Source of the DNA: Salirhabdus euzebyi
GTDB taxonomy: Bacteria; Bacillota; Bacilli; Bacillales; Alkalibacillaceae
Direction: 5' to 3'
NCBI RefSeq assembly: GCF_014207435.1
Contig: NZ_JACHGH010000004.1
Coordinates: 62,001 to 126,000 of the forward strand
DNA length: 64,000 bases
Shown: positions 16,027 to 24,800 of the stretch, one piece after another
Position numbering within the stretch: the stretch's first letter is position 1
Layout: the number at the start of each line of letters is the position of its first letter
The notes under the pieces: model-generated
Database searches by the model: none
Told to the model about the DNA's origin: nothing
The model's input: only the letters and a program-made list of their open reading frames with translations
Made by a program: the position numbers and the translations under genes

Positions 16027-17391
16027 TTAATTATACGTTATTGCTTGATTACCCATTTGATTCCAGCCTGCAATAAAGCTTGATTTATTTACTTTTTTAT
16101 GTTTTTGTACTGCTAGTGGATCATTGAAGTATATATAGTTCTCATCGTAGCCGGTAACTAAAACAGAATGTTCTTTTTTAGTTACGCGGATAGTGCCCGT
16201 AGGAGTATTCCATGTTTCCCAATATTCATCTGGAACGTAAGCAAACCAACTCGTATTAATTACCCAAACTGGTTTTCCGTTATCTAATTGTTCATACACA
16301 GCTTCAAAACTATTGCCTGTTAAATCTACAATTCTACCAGGTAAATACTTCTCACCTAGTTCAGCAATAGGACGATGATAAACGCCAAGTCCAGGTTGGT
16401 CAAACGTATACATATTCCCTACAAAACCTGTGTGGGGATTACCAAAATAGATGTTTCCATCTTTTTCTTGATAAGGGGTTGGGTCCCTTTTTATTTCACT
16501 GGCTAATGTCATTTTATCGACATGAACACCGGCGTGTCCAAGAAGCATTGCCAAACTAGTTACCTCACAGCCCCTTGGTAATTGGGGCATTTGAGCTATT
16601 AGAGGAGCACTAATTAATGTAAATTTGCGATTTGGATCATATTTATTCACAACAATCGAAGCCACCCATCCCGTTTGTCCATTAAAGTTCACATGATACC
16701 ACGTCATACCATTAACGGACGTTTTTTCAAAAGCTTCTAACATCCTGTATTGAGTTAGTGTCGTAATCTTAGGATAAGAAAGATCAGGCCCTGTTCTTAC
16801 ATTGCCAGCATCAACAGAAATTTCTAAATTCTCTATGTGTTCTTCTGCAATGTATTCAATATTTTCTGCTGTTATTGTAATGATTTGTTCCTCAGACTCG
16901 ATTTTTTCAAGTACAGAAGAGGAAACCCAGCCTGCATCGTCTGCGTATTCTACATGAAACCAATTTGCGTGAGAAACGTTTGCTTTTTCATAGACTTCTA
17001 ACTTTGTATTCTTATCGATCGTAATAATAGATGGAAAGGAATTGCCTGGTCCCTTTCTTAAATTTGCTTCTATGGTTACTCTATAAGTACCCGAAGCATG
17101 TTCAGCGGTGTATTCTTTTTCTTCAGAATCTGTCTTTTCTGTTTTCTTTAATCCATATAATTCTATGGAATGATTTCTTGCTAATTCTGTTTGTTCTTTA
17201 ATAATTTGCTCGTGGTAACCTTCATCCTTTGTTTGAAGGGGAGTGGAGCGGGTGTTTAATGGTTGCTCAGCCGATGGATCGGCATTTTCTTTTTTCGGGG
17301 TTGGTTGTTTAACTGGTTGGCTTTCGTGAGTATTACATCCTGTTACGAGTAAAGATGAAAAAATGGCGATAATCAGTCCTTTGTTTGTCAT
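16027..17391 (-). CDS. Lipoprotein with two SH3b domains and a C39-like peptidase domain
   Basis: A 454-residue exported protein. The N-terminus is a lipoprotein signal with lipobox LLVTGC (Cys near residue 19), then a Pro/Lys/Gln-rich linker. Two bacterial SH3 domains follow, each with the NVRTGPD/NLRKGPG-type signature (about residues 110-160 and 190-250, ending in GWVASIV). The C-terminal 200 residues are a papain-like C39_2 domain: LPRGCEVTSLAMLLGHAG gives the nucleophile Cys, KEHSVLVTGYDENYIYFNDP the His and Asp/Asn. Such proteins process or bind cell-wall peptides at the membrane surface. The target is unknown. Confidence 0.85.
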   Translation of the reverse strand: MTNKGLIIAIFSSLLVTGCNTHESQPVKQPTPKKENADPSAEQPLNTRSTPLQTKDEGYHEQIIKEQTELARNHSIELYGLKKTEKTDSEEKEYTAEHASGTYRVTIEANLRKGPGNSFPSIITIDKNTKLEVYEKANVSHANWFHVEYADDAGWVSSSVLEKIESEEQIITITAENIEYIAEEHIENLEISVDAGNVRTGPDLSYPKITTLTQYRMLEAFEKTSVNGMTWYHVNFNGQTGWVASIVVNKYDPNRKFTLISAPLIAQMPQLPRGCEVTSLAMLLGHAGVHVDKMTLASEIKRDPTPYQEKDGNIYFGNPHTGFVGNMYTFDQPGLGVYHRPIAELGEKYLPGRIVDLTGNSFEAVYEQLDNGKPVWVINTSWFAYVPDEYWETWNTPTGTIRVTKKEHSVLVTGYDENYIYFNDPLAVQKHKKVNKSSFIAGWNQMGNQAITYN

Positions 17392-17752
17392 ATGATCGCT
17401 CCTATTTGATTATTCAAGTAGTCATTGGACTCTCACCTCAATCAAATTACGAGACAACATTTATCTATGTAAGGTATCTCAGGAAATTAACGTGTTGATA
17501 CAATTAAAAAATTTCAAAGATTGATAGAAAGACGCTAAAATATTTTGTTAAAAAAGAAATACAAACAAATTTTATCAATGCGAACAATGCAGAGTCAAGA
17601 TATTTTGTGTAAAAGAATGGAAATTAATAATTGGAGAAATGAGCATTATTTGGATATGAGCTTTTATTAGAAGAATGAAGGTCAAGGGGGGAACTACTAT
17701 ATTTAACGACTAATTAGTTTCCTAATATAATGAAATATCCTTTAAATAGGAG

Positions 17753-17781
17753 CCCCCCTAAAAGAAATACTTTTAGGGGGG
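17753..17781 (+). promoter_or_regulatory. Perfect hairpin covering a ribosome binding site
   Basis: CCCCCCTAAAAG and CTTTTAGGGGGG are a perfect 12-bp inverted repeat with a five-base loop. The right arm GGGGGG would be the ribosome binding site of the small frame at 17788. No T tract follows, so it is not a typical terminator. Confidence 0.5.
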
Positions 17782-17787
17782 AATAAG

Positions 17788-17901
17788 ATGCACCATCGTT
17801 CCAAATGTCCTTACGCTGCTGACCCAATGATAAGCTCTTTTCCTAAAGGTGATACTAAGGTTTACAGGAATAGGTGGAGGAACGTGTGGAGGCAAACATA
17901 A
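17788..17901 (+). CDS. Possible small protein (37 residues), doubtful
   Basis: An ATG six bases after GGGGGG opens a 37-codon frame beginning MHHRSKCPYAADPM and ending in a Trp/Arg-rich tail. In the +1 frame near the end the DNA encodes TGIGGGTCGGKHNARHVGIP before a stop, which looks more protein-like. This suggests either a frameshifted remnant of a longer gene or chance. No family is recognised. The rest of the 700-base spacer (17392-18034) shows no gene. Confidence 0.25.
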   Translation: MHHRSKCPYAADPMISSFPKGDTKVYRNRWRNVWRQT

Positions 17902-18034
17902 TGCACGTCATGTCGGTATTCCATGAAAGCTTAGTATTGCCAATGGAAAAAGAGCTACAGTATAAGTTATGAAAATGTAGAGAAAGTGAATGTGATATTG
18001 TCCCTTTATCTAGTAAAAAGGGCAGTATCGTTAG

Positions 18035-18070
18035 AAAAGAGGAGGCTGACACGGATGTTAGCCTCTTTTT
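18035..18070 (-). terminator. Terminator of the DUF2249 operon
   Basis: On the minus strand AGAGGCTAACA pairs with TGTCAGCCTCCT (one bulge) and ends in TTTT, just after the DUF59 gene. Confidence 0.7.
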
Positions 18071-18099
18071 GATGCAATGATTTCCTTCGTTTTAAAAAA

Positions 18100-18399
18100 C
18101 TAAGACATTAACATTTCTTTTGCTTTTTTGCTCATTTTATCTGGTGACCATTGTGGCAGCCATACTAAATCAATTTGTACATCATTCACTCCATCAATTG
18201 CTTCGACAACTTTTTCAGCACCACCAACAATGGTGTCGTGGAGCGGGCAGCCTGGAGTTGTTAAAGTCATTTTAATATACACATCGTTATTTTCTTTAAC
18301 TTTTAAATTATAAACGAGACCAAGATCCATAATGTTTACGTTTAATTCTGGATCAATCACTTGATACAGGGCTTGTTCTACTTTTTTTAAGATTTCCAT
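18100..18399 (-). CDS. DUF59/MIP18-family metal-sulfur cluster assembly factor
   Basis: A 99-residue protein of the PaaD/SufT/YitW family. The fold signature is complete: VIDPELNVNIMDLGLVYNL near the N-terminus, MTLTTPGCPLHDTI with the conserved Cys (about residue 52) and IDLVWLPQWSPDKMS. Family members assist maturation of Fe-S or other metal centres. It is last in a four-gene operon with the heme-copper-oxidase-like protein and two DUF2249 proteins, so a role in maturing a redox partner is plausible. The ATG at 18399 has TAGGGTG upstream and lies 15 bases beyond the preceding stop. Confidence 0.88.
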   Translation of the reverse strand: MEILKKVEQALYQVIDPELNVNIMDLGLVYNLKVKENNDVYIKMTLTTPGCPLHDTIVGGAEKVVEAIDGVNDVQIDLVWLPQWSPDKMSKKAKEMLMS

Positions 18400-18413
18400 T
18401 TTTAACACCCTAT

Positions 18414-19658
18414 CTATTTTGTCATTACTTTCGCAATAAAGACACTATATACGAAAGAGGTCAGTACGAGTAGACCTTGAAATAATTGAATGAGTAGTAA
18501 ACTTTGATAGAGAGTAGAAAACGCAACACCAAGAGTTCCAATAAAGAAACCAATATAAAGAATAAAACTAGCTTTTTCGTTTATTAGATCCTTTATTAAA
18601 GGTATTTTTTCCTTTCCAACTTTATCAGCATACTTTAATGTCCACCATAAAACAGGGACAATTTTATACAGGTAGCCTAAAATGCTAAAGATGATCCACA
18701 TCATCAAATATAAATAAATGAGCAAGCTCCATAAGGCTACATTACTGGTTGCCCATATACTTACTACAACTACTAGGAAATGAATGAACCAGCCTAAATG
18801 TAAAGCGATGATGGCAAATAGAAATGGACGATCCAGCCTTTTTTTTGACCTTTTCGCTAAAATTTCTCTCATGTCTAGTAAAAATAAAGTAAAAGCAAGA
18901 AACAAAACAGCCCATCCGATAGGTTGTAGAATAGACATTTTTATCCAAAAAGTAAAAATAAGAGCAAGTAAACCGAGTATATATAGGAGAAAAGCCTTCA
19001 TTGACCACTTCATAGAAAAACCATGGGATAAGCTAAACATTGGAACGAGTTTATAGGAAAATCCGAAAATTAACAAAGTAAACCACCCAGTAATACCGAA
19101 TACAAGATGAGAGTGAAATATACTTTGGTGATTTAAAATTTGACCATTAGCTATATTCCAAGCGAGAACGAAGCCAGCTAATAAAGTAAGGAGAAAGAAC
19201 AGCAGGGCAGAGAAAACGAGCCAAGTCATCATATTTTTTTCTTTTTGCTTTTTGATTGTCATGAACATTTGAAGTATGAACATACAAATGCCAATAATAG
19301 TAATTGCCCCACCATAAACCGCTTCTGCAGGATGAAACCCTAATAGAAAGCTTAAGGATAAAATGCCAGTTGCAGTTACACCGAATTGGATAAAGCCAAA
19401 CTTTTCACTCCAAATGGGTGTTAAAAATGTAACTGGAACCATTTGATACATAGCTCCCATTGCAATCATCACTGCCCAGCCTAATATTAAAAGATGGAAG
19501 GCCATCCATAATTCAGGTGTTCTGAAATATCCCTCTGCAAGTTGGGAGGCATTTTGGAAAAAAATCCATTGCGAAAAAATAAAAGCAATAAGCCCAAATA
19601 AAATGAAAGAAAAAGGTAACTTAACATTTATTTTTGTTTGACTAAAATGTGGCTTCAT
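18414..19658 (-). CDS. Heme-copper oxidase subunit I-like membrane protein
   Basis: A 414-residue polytopic protein with about 12 hydrophobic helices, shorter than true oxidase subunits. It resembles proteins annotated as cbb3-type cytochrome oxidase subunit I or NnrS-like. Conserved histidines stand in helices: WMAFHLLILGW (His55), GFHPAEAV (His109), HQSIFHSHLVFGITGW (His177, 182, 184) and ALHLGWFIHF. The adjacent His-His pair that ligates CuB in oxidases and NO reductases is not seen, so heme binding is plausible but terminal oxidase activity is doubtful. It sits seven bases after the second DUF2249 gene in an operon next to a Crp/Fnr regulator, suggesting expression under oxygen limitation or nitrosative conditions. 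Confidence 0.7.
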   Translation of the reverse strand: MKPHFSQTKINVKLPFSFILFGLIAFIFSQWIFFQNASQLAEGYFRTPELWMAFHLLILGWAVMIAMGAMYQMVPVTFLTPIWSEKFGFIQFGVTATGILSLSFLLGFHPAEAVYGGAITIIGICMFILQMFMTIKKQKEKNMMTWLVFSALLFFLLTLLAGFVLAWNIANGQILNHQSIFHSHLVFGITGWFTLLIFGFSYKLVPMFSLSHGFSMKWSMKAFLLYILGLLALIFTFWIKMSILQPIGWAVLFLAFTLFLLDMREILAKRSKKRLDRPFLFAIIALHLGWFIHFLVVVVSIWATSNVALWSLLIYLYLMMWIIFSILGYLYKIVPVLWWTLKYADKVGKEKIPLIKDLINEKASFILYIGFFIGTLGVAFSTLYQSLLLIQLFQGLLVLTSFVYSVFIAKVMTK

Positions 19659-19665
19659 GGGATCA

Positions 19666-19881
19666 TCACCTTGGTTTCGTAATCATTACTTTAAAGCTTC
19701 CATCGTCCTGTTCCTCCGTATGATAGGTAATGCCTTGTTCATCTAATTCCGCAAATAAAAACATCGGTATCCGATCATTAATGATGATTATACTACCACC
19801 TAAAGGAGTTTTCTCTAATGCGTTAAGTGTCCGCATCATTGGTTGTGGAGGTTCTAACCCTCTATTGTCTAATGTAATCAT
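19666..19881 (-). CDS. DUF2249 domain protein (second of operon)
   Basis: A 71-residue DUF2249 protein (TusA-like fold). The pattern LDNRGLEPPQPMMRTLNALE, then a hydrophobic strand (GGSIIIINDRIPMFLFAEL), then a glycine turn and final beta strand FKVMITKP, corresponds to the domain. It lacks the CPxP cysteine of TusA, so sulfur transfer by that residue is excluded. The ATG at 19881 overlaps the TGA of the preceding DUF2249 gene in ATGA, and AAGGAGG is located within that gene, so translation is coupled. Confidence 0.8.
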   Translation of the reverse strand: MITLDNRGLEPPQPMMRTLNALEKTPLGGSIIIINDRIPMFLFAELDEQGITYHTEEQDDGSFKVMITKPR

Positions 19882-20129
19882 GAGACATCCACCTCCTTTT
19901 TTCGAAAAATAACCTTCCAATGTTTTTGGGCTATTTTTACTGACTCATGCTCAAAACCTTTTCTCTCTAGCACTTTAAAAAGAGGTACAGGTTTAAACGG
20001 AGCGTGAAGGATAAAATCTTGACCTTCCTTTAATCCATTTACTGCAGTCATTATTTTTTGGAATGGTTCCATTTTAAGTCTTAAGTCTTCCCGTACATCT
20101 AACTCAACGTATGGTTTTTCATTCATCAT
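19878..20129 (-). CDS. DUF2249 domain protein (first of operon)
   Basis: An 83-residue DUF2249 protein. The signature VELDVREDLRLKMEPFQKIM followed by GLKEGQDFILHAPFKPVPLF covers the domain. No cysteine is present. DUF2249 proteins occur with hemerythrin-like, Crp/Fnr and oxidase-like genes in anaerobic respiration and denitrification clusters, which is the context here. The start is ATG 20129 or 20126, behind AAGGAG (20136-20141 on the complement). It heads the operon, downstream of an Fnr-like box at 20187-20202. Confidence 0.8.
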   Translation of the reverse strand: MMNEKPYVELDVREDLRLKMEPFQKIMTAVNGLKEGQDFILHAPFKPVPLFKVLERKGFEHESVKIAQKHWKVIFRKKEVDVS

Positions 20130-20186
20130 CACTCACTCCTTCAAGTATTTTCATTTAATATGATAATCATTCTCAATGGTGAGAGA

Positions 20187-20202
20187 AGTGATATGAATCA
20201 CA
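20187..20202 (-). promoter_or_regulatory. Crp/Fnr-type operator upstream of the DUF2249 operon
   Basis: On the minus strand TGTGATTCATATCACT fits TGTGA-N6-TCACA with one deviation at the end. It lies about 58 bases before the first DUF2249 start, in the gap to the regulator gene, at a position compatible with activation. Confidence 0.6.
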
Positions 20203-20205
20203 TTT

Positions 20206-20901
20206 TTAGAATAATTGAGTCTCTAAGGCAACAGTATCAATTGTTATTTCTCCGTTACTGTTCACGAGGACAATGTTGTTTTTCTTTAGTTGAGTGAGTG
20301 TCCGACTAACGGTTTCTCGACTTGTTCCAATCATATTAGCAAGTTCTCTATTGGTGAAATTAGTCGTTAGGGTAACTTTTTCTCCACCATTAGTTGGCTT
20401 TCCATAAACTTTTGAAAGACGTAGTAAAAGCATCATAATTTGTTCAAAAGAATTGTGAAATATTTGTTCCTCTAAGCGAACTTGCAAATCAACAATCTTA
20501 TCCCCAAGGACACGGAATAGCTTAATACAAACTTCAGGATGTTGTATGAGAAAATGTTCAAAGAGAATGATTGGTATGTATATGAGTGTTACATTTTCGA
20601 TTATTTCAGCGTGAGCTGGACAACTGTCTTGACGGAAAAATCCAGCATGTGGGAACATATCACCAGCCTGTAAGACGTTCACAATTTGTTCTTTTCCATT
20701 AAGGTCAGTTTTATAAATTTTTACTTTTCCATGATGAATAAAATAAACATTTTTTAATTCTTCCCCTTGTAGAAATACGTGCATGCCTGGGGTATATGTT
20801 TTGACACTGGCAATATTTATAACCGGCTTCATTTCTTCTAGCGTTAAGCTTTTGAACAAGGGAACACCGTAAAGTTGGTCAAAGATAGACTCTGTTTTCA
20901 T
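20206..20901 (-). CDS. Crp/Fnr-family transcriptional regulator
   Basis: A 231-residue regulator with an N-terminal cyclic-nucleotide-binding-like beta barrel (VFLQGEELKNVYFIHHGKVK and VLQAGDMFPHAGFF), a dimerisation helix (KLFRVLGDKIVDLQVRLEEQ) and a C-terminal helix-turn-helix whose recognition part is TNRELANMIGTSRETVSRTL. It has no cysteine cluster: the only two Cys are in DSCPAHA and PEVCIKLF, so an Fnr-type 4Fe-4S centre is unlikely. A heme or ligand-sensing DNR/ArcR-like mode is possible. The start at ATG 20901 is preferred on family length; ATG 20925 lacks a binding site. TGTGA-type boxes flank the gene on both sides. Confidence 0.85.
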   Translation of the reverse strand: MKTESIFDQLYGVPLFKSLTLEEMKPVINIASVKTYTPGMHVFLQGEELKNVYFIHHGKVKIYKTDLNGKEQIVNVLQAGDMFPHAGFFRQDSCPAHAEIIENVTLIYIPIILFEHFLIQHPEVCIKLFRVLGDKIVDLQVRLEEQIFHNSFEQIMMLLLRLSKVYGKPTNGGEKVTLTTNFTNRELANMIGTSRETVSRTLTQLKKNNIVLVNSNGEITIDTVALETQLF

Positions 20902-20971
20902 CTGTAATCTGCCTTTCTTCTCCATAAGAGATATACTTACTTAATTGATACACTTATGAAGAAAACTTTGC

Positions 20972-20987
20972 TGTGATTAAAATCATA
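20972..20987. promoter_or_regulatory. Second Crp/Fnr-like box in the divergent region
   Basis: TGTGATTAAAATCATA (TGTGA-N6-TCATA) lies between the regulator and the divergent DUF2249 gene. It could serve autoregulation, or activation of the 21105 gene. Confidence 0.45.
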
Positions 20988-21104
20988 AGCGCTTGTTGTT
21001 TTATGTCACAGACAAACATACAGAATCACGTTATCCTTGTAGTGAACTCAGATAAAAACTACTGGAACCTTTTCAGTAAAAAGTTAATTAGGAGTGAACT
21101 AAAA

Positions 21105-21347
21105 ATGGAAGAGAAGTATACGTTCGCAGTCGAAATATATGCACCTGATATTGAACCAAGAATTCGACATCCGAAAATTTTCGAGGCATTTGATGAATTA
21201 TCTGCTGGTGAAGCGCTACAATTAGTTAATGATCATGATCCAAGACCCCTTCATTATCAATTCATGATGGAAAGAGAAGGTACATTTGTCTGGGAATATA
21301 TCGAGCAGGGCCCTGCCTTATGGAAGGTAGCGATTAGCAAAAAATAA
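21105..21347 (+). CDS. DUF2249 domain protein (divergent copy)
   Basis: An 80-residue DUF2249 protein that keeps the most conserved family motif LVNDHDPRPLHYQFMME and a C-terminal strand LWKVAISKK. The open frame extends upstream, but only the ATG at 21105 has a binding site (AGGAGTGA), and the upstream residues are not conserved in style. It is transcribed away from the Crp/Fnr gene with a TGTGA box between them, so it is probably part of the same regulon as the two DUF2249 genes at 19666-20129. Confidence 0.82.
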   Translation: MEEKYTFAVEIYAPDIEPRIRHPKIFEAFDELSAGEALQLVNDHDPRPLHYQFMMEREGTFVWEYIEQGPALWKVAISKK

Positions 21348-21397
21348 AGAAGTGCGTTGGTTTAACCGGAAGGATTTTTACCCCAATGAATAAATTT

Positions 21398-21428
21398 GGA
21401 GAAGCATTTACTGTGCTTCTTTTTTTTT
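21398..21428 (+). terminator. Terminator after the divergent DUF2249 gene
   Basis: AGAAGCA/TGCTTCT stem with a seven-base loop followed by a run of ten T. Confidence 0.8.
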
Positions 21429-21437
21429 GCACTTTTG

Positions 21438-21715
21438 GTAAAGATTGTTGTTATTTTTTCATTGTTTACTTAAACTACGACATAACTATAGCTTTGCATT
21501 TTGATGAGTGCATACGACCGCTTCGGCAGAATACTTCGCTTTCCACGGGCACGGCCTCAGCCTCCTCGCGGAAAACCACAGCTGCGGGGTCTTCAGACAC
21601 GTGCTATCCCGTAGGAGTCTGCGTATTTTGCCTACGCTATAGTATTTTTCTGATTAAAGAGTAGTGATTTTTTCTATCTATTCTGTAAAAAACAACAATC
21701 TTTTCGAGAAAAGCC
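21438..21715. repeat. Half-length dispersed repeat with terminal inverted repeats (copy B)
   Basis: The ends AAAGATTGTTGTT (21440-21452) and AACAACAATCTTT (21691-21703) are a perfect 13-bp inverted repeat, extended outward on the right by TCGAGAAAAGCC. The interior (21470-21650) is nearly identical to the left module of the copy at 28745-28930 and, in inverse orientation, to 60960-61135. It looks like a short non-autonomous (MITE-like) element. Open frames within it are not genes. Confidence 0.8.
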
Positions 21716-21792
21716 TTTATTTTAGACTTTGTTTAATAAAGTTGTTGATTTCTATTCCATTCATATGGAGAGATAAAATGGACTTAATAACA

Positions 21793-21834
21793 ATAAAAAC
21801 CGGGTCTTCTGAGAAGGAAAGTTGACCCGGTTTC
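21793..21834 (-). terminator. Terminator of the EAL/PilZ gene
   Basis: On the minus strand AAACCGGGTC/GACCCGGTTT with a 16-base loop is followed by T residues. Confidence 0.8.
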
Positions 21835-21839
21835 TACTG

Positions 21840-24800
21840 TTATAAATAGTGGAAATAATCTTTTGGATCTTCTGTAATCAATTGCTTCATAATAGAGCCA
21901 TTTCTTTTTCTAAGTTGTGCTTGAATGATGTTCATTCGTTTAAGAAGTACTTCTTGTTCCTGCTCACTTGCTATAAATTCTATACCATATTCATATAGTT
22001 GATCTTCCTGCTCACTTGACCAAACTACTCTAGCTATTTGTTCTAATGAATAATCTCCCATTTTCGCACTAACTTTTATCAATAAATCAGTTTTAGGTGG
22101 TAGTTTAATATCGGATAAAAAGTTAAGACCACCAGCACTAACATCTTTAACTAGAATTGGCGTATTGCCCACATGAACTTTTTTTCCTCGTACAGAATCA
22201 ATGGTAAAACTACCTGCAAGGGGAAAATCGAACGTAATGCGATAAAATCTCCTTTTCTTTTTAGGGTCTGATCTAGTTGGAAGTTGGGAAGACAGACCAC
22301 ATTCAAGAATACGTTGGAACTGTTCACTCGAGACCGCAGGACTAAATAAAAATCCTTGTCCTATATCACATTTCATCGATTGAATTTTCTTGTATTGTTC
22401 CTCTGTTTCTATTCCTTCCACGACTACAGAAAGGTTTATATTTTTAGCGAGTTCAATAATGGACGCAAGTAATTCTTCGTTTTGATTTTTCTCAATCCCT
22501 TGTAAAAATGTTTTATCAATTTTTAAATAATCTGCTTTAAAACGTTGTAAATAATTCAGTGAAGAGTAGCCCGTACCAAAATCATCAAGAGCAATCGTTA
22601 TTCCTTTTTTCCGTAGCTCTTTTAATTTATTTACGACAGTGTCTGAACCATCGGCAAAAATATTTTCAGTTATTTCTAAAACTAAAAATTTAGGATCGAG
22701 ATTAAAGTCCTCTAAGGTTTGAAAGACGTTATGAACAAAATTATATTGTGAAAACTGAATAGGTGAAACGTTAACAGAAATTGAAATAGGTTGTAGATTT
22801 GCCTTTTGCCAAGCTTTTAGCTGTTTACAAGCATTTCTTAACACCCAATTACCAAGGAAAGAAATGAGCCCGTTTTGTTCTGCTGTAGGGATAAATTCAG
22901 TTGGGGGAAGTTCTCCCCAAACGGGATGATTCCAACGCACAAGTGCTTCTGCAGCAACAACTTTGTTCGAGCTACAATCTATTAAAGGTTGAAAATGCAA
23001 GTGTAGCTCATCTCTTTCAATCGCTTTTCTTAAATCAGATGTAATCATAAATTTTTTAAATGATTCTACGTCCAGCTCAGAGCTGTATGTTACGTATTTG
23101 TTAGCTTCTAATTTTTTTGCATGACTCATTGCAATGTCCGCATTTTTTAATAACTCTTCTACTGTCTTGCCAGACTCTGGATATACACTAATACCGATAC
23201 TAGCCGTGACATAAAATTCATAATCCTCAATAATAAAAGGGTTTTCAAATGCTTGTAATATATTTTCCGCAATGGATGATAGTTCTGCTGACTTTATGTT
23301 TTTTTGTAAAATGATGAATTCATCACTACGTAAATGTCCTAAAAATGAGTCGCTATCTGTCCTTTCGTTTAATCTTATCGAAATATTCTTTATTAATTCA
23401 TCACCAATTAATGGTCCAAGTGAGTCGTTAATAAATTTGAAGCGGTCAATGTCTATATAGAAAATAGCAAAGGTTTGGTGTTCAGTTGTTTCCATTAAAG
23501 TTTCTTTCAAATACTGTTGAAAGTATGAACGATTTGGTAAATTTGTTAATTGGTCGAAATTTGAAACCCTTTCTAGCTCTTTCGCTACAGTCTTCTTTTC
23601 AGTAATATCATAGCAGTTCACAATAATCCCGTTAATGATAGGATCTTTCATATAATTAGTCGCCCTTACTGCAAAGTGATGCCAACTACCATCTTTATGT
23701 TCTAAAAGGCATTCCATTTTCAAGTCGTTTATTCGCTCTTCTGACAATAGGCTAAAATTTTCTAAGACAGTATCTAACTGTTCAGGATGAATGTAGTCAA
23801 AAATAGGCATACCTATTCTTTCTTTAGCCTCAAACCCAAGAATCTGATTAAAAGCAGGACTTGTGTATGTTATTTCTCCTTTTTCATTAATTATGGTAAC
23901 GATATCGTTTGTATTTTTAATAATGGATTCAAACCACTTATTTTGCTTATCTACTATTTTCTCTTTTTGTTCTAAGAGTATTTCCATTTCAGAGCGTTCA
24001 GTAACATCAATAGCGGTTCCTATAATGGCAGGGGCTCCACGATAGTTTAAGAAAGATGCGTAAATTTCTAAATGAACTATTTTTCCATCTTTTCTTTTAC
24101 TCCTTGTTTGAAAATGAACATAATTCAATTCATTGGTTATTAGTCGATTTACGTTATTTTCAATTAATTCTCTATCTTCTTCATGTACATGCTGTAAAAT
24201 GGGTTGGTTCAAAAGACTTTTATTTTCTGCCATTACAATATCATGGAGCTTTTTATTGGCAAATACATACTTTCCATGCTGAATCATGAAAACTCCTGCT
24301 AATGAATTTTCAACTAAGCCACGATATTTAGCTTCAGATTCTTCCAAATCAGATAAGTCTTTTAAAATACTATGCACACCTGAAACTTCACCTTTTACAA
24401 ATATAGGTATTAATGTCACATTAAGTTGAAATTTCCCTTTTAAATTGCAAGTAAAGTTCATGTTGAAATTTTGGGTCTTGCCTTTAAGTACTTCTTGAAA
24501 ATATTCGGTAGATTTCTCTTTATGTTCTGGAGCTACAAAGGAAAGAAAGTGAGCACCTATTTTTTCATTCTCCGTAAAGTTAAGCATTCTTTCCCCAGCA
24601 GGATTTACCTCTAAAACAACACCCTCTAGATTCAAGGTAAATATAGGGTCTGTATGATTAGCAAAAAGCGCTAGGTATTTTTGATCCTTTTTAATAATCA
24701 TGTTTTCTAATTTTTTCTTTTCTGTTATATCAAACATATAACCAATAATACTCGATATACTACCGTCCTCACTTAACGTTGGTGTCACCTTAACTTGGAC

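Noticed and set aside
17901..17972. 23-codon frame after the 37-codon frame
   Set aside because: It has GGAGG upstream but only ordinary residues, overlaps another plausible frame and shows no family; kept out as chance.
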